Shown here piece by piece: positions 1-5,383 of a stretch of 7,336 nt of DNA. Within the stretch, counting starts at the first letter, position 1; each line of letters begins with the position of its first letter. The DNA comes from Chitinophagaceae bacterium. Its GTDB lineage: Bacteria > Bacteroidota > Bacteroidia > Chitinophagales > Chitinophagaceae. A model generated the notes under the pieces. The model worked only from the letters and a program-made list of their open reading frames with translations, was not told the origin of the DNA and ran no database searches. The stretch is taken from the NCBI GenBank assembly GCA_025351145.1, contig JANXWM010000070.1, forward strand, positions 1 to 7,336, read 5' to 3'. Made by a program: the position numbers and the translations under genes.

Positions 1-1009
1 GTCTTTTCTGCGATGCTGCGGCTCTTTGTACCATACTGGCTACCTGGCCTATAGCCGTAACCGGGAAAGAAAGCATATTGATATAAATAACAAACTCAAC
101 AATGATCCCGATTTTTGAGGGATCCTGCAATGCCATATTTCCTCCGATAAAAATGGTAAGTAAAGTACTCAGGCCAACCATCAGCGTCATACTTGGGAAA
201 TAGATGGCTTCTACTTTTGCAAGGCCGACAGAATTTTTACGGTAAGTTTCACTGTTCTGTTTAAAGAAAAGCAACATGGCTTTCTCCTGTACAAAAGATT
301 TTATAACACGTATGCCGGAGTAAGATTCCTGTGCATTGGTAGTAAGATCGGATAGTGATGCCTGTACCTGTTCACTTTTCTTATGGATGATGGTGTTTAC
401 AAAATAAATGGTAATTGCAAGTAATGGCAGCGGTGAGAGTACAATTATACTCAGGTAAACATCTTTTCTAAACATGTTTACCAGGCAAAGAGCAATAAGC
501 GAAACAAGGTTTACAAGATACATAATTGCCGGGCCTGTGTACATACGAACACGGCTTACATCTTCGGAGATACGGTTCATCAGGTCGCCGGTGCGGTTTA
601 CTTTAAAAAAGCCTGCATCGAGTTTTTGGTAATGGTTGTACACTTCGTTTTTCATATCGTATTCAATCAGCCGACTCATTACCACAAGGGTTTGGCGCAT
701 CATGAACATGAAAAAGCCGCGCAACAGTGCGAGTATTAAAATAGTAAGGCTGCATACGATTACCAGTTTGCCAAAGTCCATCGTTTCTACCCACACTACA
801 AAAAAATCTACTACCGTATTATAAGATTCTTTTGAGTGAAGCACCTGTTTGGTACCCGGCAAATGCTGCTGAACCATATTTACCACATAGCCGGTAATTT
901 CAGGGGCAAGCACACCAAAATAATTTGAAGCAATTACGAAAAGAATGCCTACGAGTAAGCGTTTACGGTACTTCCAGAAATATTTATGAACTGCTGAGAG
1001 CTGTTTCAA
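1..1009 (-). CDS. ABC exporter (MsbA/LmrA type), N-terminal membrane domain, partial
   Basis: Reading the minus strand from a TTG at 1009-1007 gives 336 open codons to the left edge, beginning MKQLSAVHKYFWKYRKRLLV. The segment is a type-I ABC exporter transmembrane domain. It has hydrophobic spans near residues 17-38, 83-104, 160-180, 184-205, 270-290 and 300-320. The coupling-helix stretch YQKLDAGFFKVNRTGDLMNR (127-146) continues SEDVSRVR, and the conserved ESYSGIRVIKSF lies at 228-239. The nucleotide-binding domain (Walker A/B) would lie beyond the left edge and is not seen. An in-frame TGA just upstream (1024-1022) with no ATG between makes TTG the only reasonable start, and the resulting N-terminus is what Bacteroidota homologues usually show. 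Such proteins work as inner-membrane homodimers or heterodimers exporting lipids or drugs; the substrate cannot be told. A TATTTTTG box (1030-1023) lies just upstream, but no -33 element was found. Confidence 0.9.
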   Translation of the reverse strand, partial: MKQLSAVHKYFWKYRKRLLVGILFVIASNYFGVLAPEITGYVVNMVQQHLPGTKQVLHSKESYNTVVDFFVVWVETMDFGKLVIVCSLTILILALLRGFFMFMMRQTLVVMSRLIEYDMKNEVYNHYQKLDAGFFKVNRTGDLMNRISEDVSRVRMYTGPAIMYLVNLVSLIALCLVNMFRKDVYLSIIVLSPLPLLAITIYFVNTIIHKKSEQVQASLSDLTTNAQESYSGIRVIKSFVQEKAMLLFFKQNSETYRKNSVGLAKVEAIYFPSMTLMVGLSTLLTIFIGGNMALQDPSKIGIIVEFVIYINMLSFPVTAIGQVASMVQRAAASQKR

Positions 1010-1050
1010 TGAAAACTTTTTTCAAAAATACCATAATGATTTTTAATTTT

Positions 1051-1081
1051 TTTGGAAGATATGTTTAGGAACGTACATTTG
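1051..1081 (+). promoter_or_regulatory. Bacteroidota-type promoter of the tRNA-Ser gene
   Basis: TTTG at 1051-1054 and TACATTTG at 1074-1081 are separated by 19 bp. This matches the Bacteroidota primary-sigma pattern (TTTG near -33, TAnnTTTG near -7). The expected start of transcription falls a few bases after 1081, at or next to the first base of the tRNA (1086), so the transcript would have little or no 5' leader. Confidence 0.7.
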
Positions 1082-1085
1082 CGCC

Positions 1086-1173
1086 GGAGAGTTGGCAGAG
1101 CGGTCGATTGCGGCAGTCTTGAAAACTGTTGACTGTAACAGGTCCTGGGGTTCGAATCCCTAACTCTCCGCCA
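1086..1173 (+). tRNA. tRNA-Ser, anticodon UGA
   Basis: A full class-II tRNA can be folded. The acceptor stem is GGAGAGT (1086-1092) with ACTCTCC (1163-1169), followed by discriminator G 1170 and an encoded CCA (1171-1173). The anticodon stem GCAGT (1113-1117) pairs with ACTGT (1125-1129, one G-U) around loop CTTGAAA, giving anticodon TGA at 1120-1122. A long variable arm (about 1130-1145) is typical of serine tRNAs. The T-stem TGGGG (1146-1150) pairs with CCCTA (1158-1162) around TTCGAAT. It reads UCA and probably other UCN codons. Confidence 0.97.
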
Positions 1174-1194
1174 GTTTTTCTTGGAATTTTTATC

Positions 1195-1225
1195 AAAGCC
1201 TACATTTTTTTTGTGGGCTTTTTTT
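1195..1225 (+). terminator. Rho-independent terminator after tRNA-Ser
   Basis: The arms AAAGCCTAC (1195-1203) and GTGGGCTTT (1213-1221) pair over 9 positions with one G-U. The loop is T-rich, and the stem runs into a T tract (1219-1225). It lies 21 bp after the tRNA 3' end on the same strand. Confidence 0.8.
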
Positions 1226-1325
1226 GTTCTTAGTACCGTAAACCAACTTAATTAATCTCAAAGAATAACCCCAATTGAGAAAAATATAACAGCCTTCGTT
1301 AAAAAGATAATAACACTAAATTATC

Positions 1326-1386
1326 GGGGGTATAAAAATATTTTACTATCTTAACCTTGTGTAGTTACGATAGTAAAATTCCCCCC
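1326..1386. repeat. Long interrupted inverted repeat upstream of the histidine kinase gene
   Basis: ATTTTACTATC (1340-1350) is the exact reverse complement of GATAGTAAAAT (1369-1379). After one mismatch (T1351/C1368) the pairing continues TAAC (1352-1355) with GTTA (1364-1367), leaving an 8-nt loop. Outside the stem, GGGGG (1326-1330) faces CCCCCC (1381-1386), though with unequal spacers (9 nt against 1 nt). The structure ends 14 bp before the kinase ATG. It could be an operator, an mRNA leader hairpin, or a small mobile-element remnant; no T tract follows, so a terminator is unlikely. No convincing -33/-7 promoter pair was found between 1226 and 1400. Confidence 0.65.
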
Positions 1387-1400
1387 AATCCGCTCTGCGT

Positions 1401-2603
1401 ATGTACTCTGGCAATATTTTATATTTTCAATGCCTTTTTAAGTTGCCACGTTACAAATTTGCCCGGTTAAATATCAAAAATATAAAAGTCTCTTATTTAC
1501 TTTTTTTTATCAATTTTTATTCGGTTGTCACTTCACCTGTTTCAGCACAGAATACGTGGAGGGGTAGTAACCAATGTTTTGAACATTTTACCACACATGG
1601 ACTTTCTAATAGCCAGGTAACCTGCGTTTTGCAGAACAGGCAGGGTTTTATCTGGATAGGAACAACAACTGGTTTAAACGGATTTGCTATAAATTCAGGG
1701 AAATCTGCAATATTAAAAAAAGGCAAGCATGATGTTACTGTCGATAATAAAGATTACGTGCCTGATTTTAGGGAAACAGTTTTTTTTAACGCAATTAAAG
1801 CACAGTATACTGATAAAGATGAAAATGGGATTTGGGAGAAAGGAACCTTTAAGCCAGCCTGGTGGCAAACCTGGTGGTTCAAGTTGTTTTACGTTGCCTG
1901 GATATTGTGCCTCGTTTTTTTTTCAACAAGATATTATTTTCGTCAGCAACTCATAAAGCAACGCCAGGAATTTGAAAAAATGCAGGCAATAGAAAATGTA
2001 CGTACCAAGATTTCCCGGGATATACACGACGAGATAGGCGCCGGCCTTACAAAAATTTCACTCATGAGCCAGCGGTTAAAAATGAATATGGAAAATAAAA
2101 AGGATACAGACCCATCCATGCTGCAAAAAATAACCGAATCATCAAAAGAAATCATCAACAACCTTGGCGAAATTATATGGACAGTAAATCCGGCGCATGA
2201 TAACCTGGCAAGCCTGCTTTCTTACTTAAGGAATTATACAGCGCATTTTTTTGAAGACAGCAACATACACTACATCATTGATTTCCCTGAGGAAATACCA
2301 CAGGTATTAATTCATCCCGATTTTAAACGCAATCTATTTTTGGTTATAAAAGAATCCCTGAATAATGTGCTGAAGCATGCAGCAGCAACAGAAGTAAAGG
2401 TTCGCTTTCAATGCAACGGTCATCAATACCTATTTAAAATTGCAGATAACGGCAAAGGCATGCAAAATATAAATGGCAGGGATTTTGGCAACGGCTTTGC
2501 TAATATGAAAAGCAGGATGGAAGCCGTGAATGGAAAATTTGAAATTGCTTCCGAAGTAAATAACGGAACGGTAATTACACTTGCAGGTAATTTATTCTTC
2601 TAA
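1401..2603 (+). CDS. Sensor histidine kinase with collapsed propeller sensor (HisKA_3 / HATPase_c)
   Basis: This is a 400-residue membrane kinase of the NarX/LuxR-linked HisKA_3 class, from the Bacteroidota two-component propeller group. The N-terminus is a signal peptide, probably cleaved at SPVSA-Q near residue 49/50; a TTG at 1443 would give a shorter, more typical one. Then comes a single propeller-start motif (about 60-95: FEHFTTHGLSN followed by QGFIWIGTTTGLNGF). What looks like the tail of a Y_Y_Y domain follows (about 105-155, ENGIWEKG...WWQTWW), then a transmembrane helix (about 161-177). The kinase core has phospho-acceptor His209 in RDIHDEIGAG, an N box with ESLNN (318-322), G1 DNGKG (349-353) and G2 GNGFANM (363-369), so it appears catalytically complete. 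Family members usually carry a dozen or so propeller repeats and are roughly 1000 residues long; nearly all of that is absent here without a break in the frame. Its likely partner is the response regulator 141 bp downstream. Whether it can still sense a ligand is doubtful. Confidence 0.9.
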   Translation: MYSGNILYFQCLFKLPRYKFARLNIKNIKVSYLLFFINFYSVVTSPVSAQNTWRGSNQCFEHFTTHGLSNSQVTCVLQNRQGFIWIGTTTGLNGFAINSGKSAILKKGKHDVTVDNKDYVPDFRETVFFNAIKAQYTDKDENGIWEKGTFKPAWWQTWWFKLFYVAWILCLVFFSTRYYFRQQLIKQRQEFEKMQAIENVRTKISRDIHDEIGAGLTKISLMSQRLKMNMENKKDTDPSMLQKITESSKEIINNLGEIIWTVNPAHDNLASLLSYLRNYTAHFFEDSNIHYIIDFPEEIPQVLIHPDFKRNLFLVIKESLNNVLKHAAATEVKVRFQCNGHQYLFKIADNGKGMQNINGRDFGNGFANMKSRMEAVNGKFEIASEVNNGTVITLAGNLFF

Positions 2604-2640
2604 AACGCACTGCGGCATAAGGCAATTTTTATCCGGGTTT

Positions 2641-2691
2641 CATTTATCTACTTTTATGTGATAGGAAATGAAAAGTAGATAGAGTAATTTG
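2641..2691 (+). repeat. Repeat block copy A with hairpin, between kinase and regulator genes
   Basis: Positions 2641-2665 match the block at 3556-3580 in 22 of 25 positions and that at 5306-5330 in 18 of 25. In this copy TATCTACTTTT (2645-2655) is also the exact reverse complement of AAAAGTAGATA (2671-2681), giving an 11-bp stem with a 15-nt loop. A promoter-like pair is degenerate here: ATAG (2661-2664), 19 bp, then GTAATTTG (2684-2691). It may supply a separate promoter for the regulator gene, or be a processing or attenuation hairpin inside a kinase-regulator transcript. There is no T tract. Confidence 0.65.
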
Positions 2692-2744
2692 CAAAATGTA
2701 TTTAATACTTATCGGGCTTTTTAATTCAGAAAATCCAACACACC

Positions 2745-3377
2745 GTGCAGATCAACGTAGCCATAGTAGAAGATGATAACGAAATCCGCCAGTCGCTTGA
2801 AGAAATTATAGCGGCTTCAAACGAATTAAACTGTGTAGCGAGTTTCCCCAATGCCGAAGAGTTTATTGCTTCGTTCAAATACGTACGTGCAGATGTAGTG
2901 CTGATGGATATTAATCTTCCCGGCCAGGATGGCATTACTACGGTTGCCCAAATGAAGCCACTTAAACCAGAAGTGCAGTATTTGATGAGCACCGCATATG
3001 AAGAGCCAGAGAAAATATTTGAATCTCTTACTGTTGGGGCAACCGGTTATTTACTAAAGAATTGCAATGCAGAAAAAATATTCCAATCCATCAAAGAAAT
3101 ACATAACGGCGGCTCGCCCATGAGCCCTCAAATTGCAAGGCTCGTTGCCACTTCTTTTAACCGGCAGCAGGAAACAAGTGCGGAATATGAGTTGCTTACC
3201 ACCCGTGAAAAAGAAATACTTAAATGGCTTGACAAAGGTTTCCAGTACAAAGAAATCGCCAATAAATTATACCTAAGTGTAGAAACGATCCGCACCTATG
3301 TGCGCCATATTTACGAGAAACTGCAGGTACACACCCGCACCGATGCGCTGAATAAAATCAACACGAAAAAAATCTAA
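2745..3377 (+). CDS. NarL/FixJ-type response regulator with LuxR-type HTH
   Basis: This 210-residue cytoplasmic transcription regulator has a receiver domain at about 1-120. The acidic pocket is E9/D10/D11, the phospho-acceptor is Asp55 in VVLMDINLPG, the switch residue is S82 or T83 in LMSTAY, and the conserved Lys105 is in GYLLK. A GerE/LuxR helix-turn-helix follows at about 148-207 (LTTREKEILKWLDKG, then VETIRTYVRHIYEKL). Length and domain order are normal. The start is GTG at 2745; upstream in frame there is only TAA at 2703-2705 and no ATG, and the protein then begins directly with the receiver beta-strand. No Shine-Dalgarno is visible. It lies 141 bp after a HisKA_3 kinase, the class that normally phosphorylates this type of regulator, so the two are probably cognate. 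Target genes are unknown. Confidence 0.93.
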   Translation: MQINVAIVEDDNEIRQSLEEIIAASNELNCVASFPNAEEFIASFKYVRADVVLMDINLPGQDGITTVAQMKPLKPEVQYLMSTAYEEPEKIFESLTVGATGYLLKNCNAEKIFQSIKEIHNGGSPMSPQIARLVATSFNRQQETSAEYELLTTREKEILKWLDKGFQYKEIANKLYLSVETIRTYVRHIYEKLQVHTRTDALNKINTKKI

Positions 3378-3416
3378 TCCCGTAGTTTTTAGCCCAACAA
3401 TAGTTATTCTCTTCAC

Positions 3417-3461
3417 CGTTCCTTGCGTCGCACACTTGTGCGTTCTGATTATTTATTGAAC
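3417..3461 (+). repeat. GCGTCGCAC-type dispersed repeat, copy 1
   Basis: It begins with CGTTCCTTGCGTCGCAC, identical over 17 bp to copy 3 at 5206-5222, and ends like it in ATTGAAC. The middle is diverged and 2 bp longer. Inside it CGCACA-CT-TGTGCG (3429-3442) forms a perfect 6-bp hairpin. It starts 39 bp after the regulator stop codon, in the same direction. Confidence 0.7.
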
Positions 3462-3523
3462 AGTTCCAGTGCAGGCCTGCAGCATTTTCAACACACCGGA
3501 ATGTTGCCAGGTTTTTTACCTGT

Positions 3524-3549
3524 GGCATATCTACTTTAGTAGATATGCC
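3524..3549. repeat. 26-bp palindrome with ATCTACTTTAGTAGAT core
   Basis: GGCATATCTACT (3524-3535) and AGTAGATATGCC (3538-3549) are perfect reverse complements around a TT centre. The 16-bp core recurs as ATCTACTAAAGTAGAT at 5280-5295, and its half site ATCTACTTT recurs in the neighbouring block at 3561. Dyad symmetry with a 2-nt centre suggests a binding site for a dimeric protein, or a hairpin of a repeat element. Confidence 0.75.
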
Positions 3550-3555
3550 TTCCCT

Positions 3556-3607
3556 CATTTATCTACTTTCATGTGATTGTCCGGTTTTGTTCCTCAGCCG
3601 ATATTTG
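3556..3607 (+). repeat. Repeat block copy B with promoter-like tail and no gene downstream
   Basis: Positions 3556-3580 match copy A in 22 of 25 and copy C in 19 of 25. The block contains ATTG (3576-3579), followed after exactly 20 bp by GATATTTG (3600-3607), which resembles the -7 box TAnnTTTG with a mismatch in its first base. The same spacing occurs in copy C. No plus-strand gene follows, so this is either an orphan promoter, the remnant of a lost gene, or the start of an untranslated RNA. Confidence 0.55.
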
Positions 3608-3675
3608 TGATACGATACCCAATATGTAACGCGTACTTAAAAGAGATTCAAATTTCTATACCAAAATCGATCAAA

Positions 3676-3716
3676 GCTCAATAGAATTGTGCAGTACACG
3701 AGTGCGACGCAAGTAA
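3676..3716 (-). repeat. GCGTCGCAC-type dispersed repeat, copy 2 (inverted)
   Basis: Read on the minus strand, this 41-bp segment aligns without gaps to 5208-5248 with 32 of 41 identities, including CTTGCGTCGCACTC near its start and TATTGA near its end. It starts 48 bp after the paaK stop codon, in the same direction as paaK, and forms an inverted pair with copy 1. Confidence 0.7.
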
Positions 3717-3763
3717 AGCTTCATAGCAATCCTTCTGCCTGGCTCATAAAAAATACAAGAAAA

Positions 3764-5092
3764 TTATTTTCTTTTATCAACAATCCGCCTCAGTTTCCCG
3801 CCTTCGCTTTTAGGCAGCGAATCAAAATCTTTCAACACAATTTCCATGGTAAGACCAATATTATTTTTTATGCTTTCGTATAATTTTCCTTTCAGGTTTT
3901 GCAGGTATGCGTTGCTGTGCTGTATGGTTTCTATGGCAGTACCAAGCTCTCTGTAAATGGTTTCGTTCAGTTCAATGGCTACGGTTACTTTATCAAGTTT
4001 GTTTTCCTTTTCAACAATAAGCTGGTAGTTGCTGGAAAACTCAGGATAATGTTCCAGCAGGGCTTCTACCTGTGTGTGAAATAAATTTACACCTCTTATG
4101 ATCAGCATATCATCATGCCGCCCCTTTATACTGCTCATTTTTATATGCGTCCGTTTGCTCGACTTATCATAAAAAATACTGCAGATATCATTGGTTGTAT
4201 AACGCATCAATGGCATGCCGCGTTTGGTGAGTGTGGTAAATACCAGTATGCCTTCTTTGCCTTCAGGCAAAGGTTCTTTTGTAATGGCATCTATTACTTC
4301 GGGAAAGAAATGATCTTCCCAAATATGACTGCCATTCTTTTCTTCAAAATCTTCCTGCGAAATGCCCGGTCCGTTAATTTCACTAAGACCATAAATGTTG
4401 GTTGCTATTACCTGCAGCTTTTCTTCCACTTCTTTTCTTATAGCCTCTGTCCACGGTTCTGCGCCAAGCACTGCATATTTAAGATTGATCGATTTAAGTT
4501 CGGGATCTTTTTTTCTGATCGTATCTGCAAGTACTAATGCATACGATGGTGTACATGAAATCATTTCCGGCTTAAAATCCTGCAGCAACATAATTTGTCG
4601 TTCCGTCATACCTCCAGATACAGGGATTACTGACATGCCCAAAAGTTCTGCACCATAATGCAAACCCAGCCCGCCGGTAAACAAACCATAGCCATAAGCA
4701 TTGTGCAGTTTCATTCCGGGTGTTGCACCGGCGCAGCATAAAGAACGTGCGACTACTTCAGAAAAAATATCGAGATCATTTTTTGTATAACCAACAACGG
4801 TTGGTTTACCCGTAGAGCCTGAGCTGCAATGGATGCGGCTGATTGCCTGCTGCGGCACAGCGAATAATCCGAACGGATAATTATTGCGCAAATCATCCTT
4901 GCAGGTAAACGGAAACTTGACAATATCGTAGATGCTTTTTATTTTATTGATGTCAATCCCATGCTCATCCCATTGCTTTTTATAGAATGGCTGGTTGCGG
5001 TACATATACTGCACCAGTTGCACAAATCTTTCTGATTGCAGTTTACGCAGTTTTGCATGCGGCATCGTTTCAATGGCAATACTGTATATCAT
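3764..5092 (-). CDS. paaK: Phenylacetate-CoA ligase
   Basis: This 442-residue cytoplasmic enzyme of the adenylate-forming superfamily activates phenylacetate with ATP and CoA to phenylacetyl-CoA, the entry step of aerobic phenylacetate breakdown. Family marks are plain. The N-terminal IETM...LQSERF leads to PFTCKDDLRNNYPFGLFAVP (61-80). The ATP-binding loop is SSGSTGKPTVVGYT (90-103). YGLSEINGPG (234-243), MRYTTNDI (296-303) and the hinge region GRHDDMLIIRGVNLF (324-338) follow. The C-terminal domain ends LPKSEGGKLRRIVDKRK, where Lys433 is the likely catalytic lysine. Length is normal for PaaK. The ATG at 5092 is preceded by no clear Shine-Dalgarno. None of the ring-epoxidase or other paa genes lie beside it, so it stands alone here. 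A related aryl-acid substrate is possible, since some PaaK paralogues act on other aromatic acids. Confidence 0.93.
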   Translation of the reverse strand: MIYSIAIETMPHAKLRKLQSERFVQLVQYMYRNQPFYKKQWDEHGIDINKIKSIYDIVKFPFTCKDDLRNNYPFGLFAVPQQAISRIHCSSGSTGKPTVVGYTKNDLDIFSEVVARSLCCAGATPGMKLHNAYGYGLFTGGLGLHYGAELLGMSVIPVSGGMTERQIMLLQDFKPEMISCTPSYALVLADTIRKKDPELKSINLKYAVLGAEPWTEAIRKEVEEKLQVIATNIYGLSEINGPGISQEDFEEKNGSHIWEDHFFPEVIDAITKEPLPEGKEGILVFTTLTKRGMPLMRYTTNDICSIFYDKSSKRTHIKMSSIKGRHDDMLIIRGVNLFHTQVEALLEHYPEFSSNYQLIVEKENKLDKVTVAIELNETIYRELGTAIETIQHSNAYLQNLKGKLYESIKNNIGLTMEIVLKDFDSLPKSEGGKLRRIVDKRK

Positions 5093-5205
5093 GAACGAGG
5101 AGAATAATTATGGAAAATGTATTGGCAGCAACTAATGTAAGCCAATGCGCTGTTTCATCAAAAATATAATTGATTGTTGAGCCCGGCTTAAGAATATTTA
5201 TTGAT

Positions 5206-5248
5206 CGTTCCTTGCGTCGCACTCTTGTACAGTATAACCATATTGAAC
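5206..5248 (+). repeat. GCGTCGCAC-type dispersed repeat, copy 3
   Basis: It starts CGTTCCTTGCGTCGCAC (identical to copy 1 over 17 bp) and ends TATTGAAC. It aligns to copy 2 (minus strand) at 32 of 41 positions. It lies in the divergent intergenic region between paaK and the T9SS cargo gene, pointing toward the latter. Confidence 0.7.
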
Positions 5249-5279
5249 AAAAACAGCCCGGCCAAAACGTTACTTTAAT

Positions 5280-5295
5280 ATCTACTAAAGTAGAT
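5280..5295. repeat. Palindrome ATCTACTAAAGTAGAT
   Basis: ATCTACT (5280-5286) and AGTAGAT (5289-5295) are exact reverse complements around AA. The sequence is the same as the core at 3529-3544 except that the centre is AA instead of TT, meaning the two are the same site read on opposite strands. Here it sits about 30 bp upstream of the promoter's -33 element, a usual place for an activator or repressor site. Confidence 0.65.
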
Positions 5296-5305
5296 TTCAG
5301 CTTTT

Positions 5306-5357
5306 TATTTTCCTACTTATATGCGATTGTTCAGGCATGCTTTCATAAGCATCTTTG
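5306..5357 (+). promoter_or_regulatory. Repeat block copy C forming the promoter of the T9SS cargo gene
   Basis: The repeat block 5306-5330 (19 of 25 identical to copy B) supplies ATTG at 5326-5329. After 20 bp comes CATCTTTG (5350-5357), one base off TAnnTTTG and followed by TACC, a context common in related genomes. Transcription would start near 5361-5364, leaving a leader of about 20 bases ending AAAACC before the ATG at 5384. A perfect inverted repeat ATGCTT-TCAT-AAGCAT (5337-5352) lies between the two boxes and overlaps the -7 box, so it could be an operator. Confidence 0.6.
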
Positions 5358-5383
5358 TACCGTAATCTTTAAAACTAAAAACC

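Larger units (their letters stand above)
3378..3763. other. Gene-free 386-bp region full of repeats
   Basis: The region lies between the convergent regulator and paaK genes. It holds no credible gene. In order it contains a GCGTCGCAC-type repeat (3417-3461, plus strand), a small hairpin CAGGT/ACCTG (3508-3522), a 26-bp palindrome (3524-3549), the 25-bp repeat block with a promoter-like tail (3556-3607), and a second GCGTCGCAC-type repeat in opposite orientation (3676-3716). The stretch 3608-3675 shows nothing recognisable. No classical terminator with a T tract was found for either flanking gene. Confidence 0.75.

Noticed and set aside
636..824. 62-codon plus-strand frame at the left side
   Set aside because: It lies antisense to well-conserved ABC exporter coding sequence and has no independent support.
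1023..1030. TATTTTTG box on the minus strand as promoter of the ABC exporter
   Set aside because: The -7 match is good but no TTG/TTTG lies 19-20 bp upstream, and the leader would be only a few bases long in a very A/T-rich stretch.
3470..3481. 12-bp palindrome TGCAGGCCTGCA
   Set aside because: Perfect but short, and not repeated in the other repeat copies, so it is not supported as part of the module.
3358..3558. Minus-strand frame of 66 codons across the regulator's 3' end and the repeats
   Set aside because: It is built from repeat and palindrome sequence plus antisense of the regulator end; nothing protein-like is seen.
4115..4537. 140-codon open frame on the plus strand inside paaK
   Set aside because: It is wholly antisense to a clear, full-length paaK and has a composition that looks like a mirror frame of it; no motif is recognisable.
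5159..5166. TATTTTTG box on the minus strand as promoter of paaK
   Set aside because: It fits the -7 pattern but there is no -33 element at the proper distance; such boxes are frequent in A/T-rich intergenic DNA.
5110..5169. 19-codon reading frame MENVLAATNVSQCAVSSKI with GAGGAG 7 nt before its ATG
   Set aside because: The Shine-Dalgarno-like site is striking, but the frame is tiny, has no recognisable content and overlaps the likely paaK promoter region on the other strand. Most genes here lack such sites, so it carries little weight.
2641..5357. CRISPR array, suggested by the recurring ATCTACTTT elements
   Set aside because: The copies are hundreds to thousands of bases apart, diverged, differently oriented in part, and have no regular spacers or cas genes nearby.
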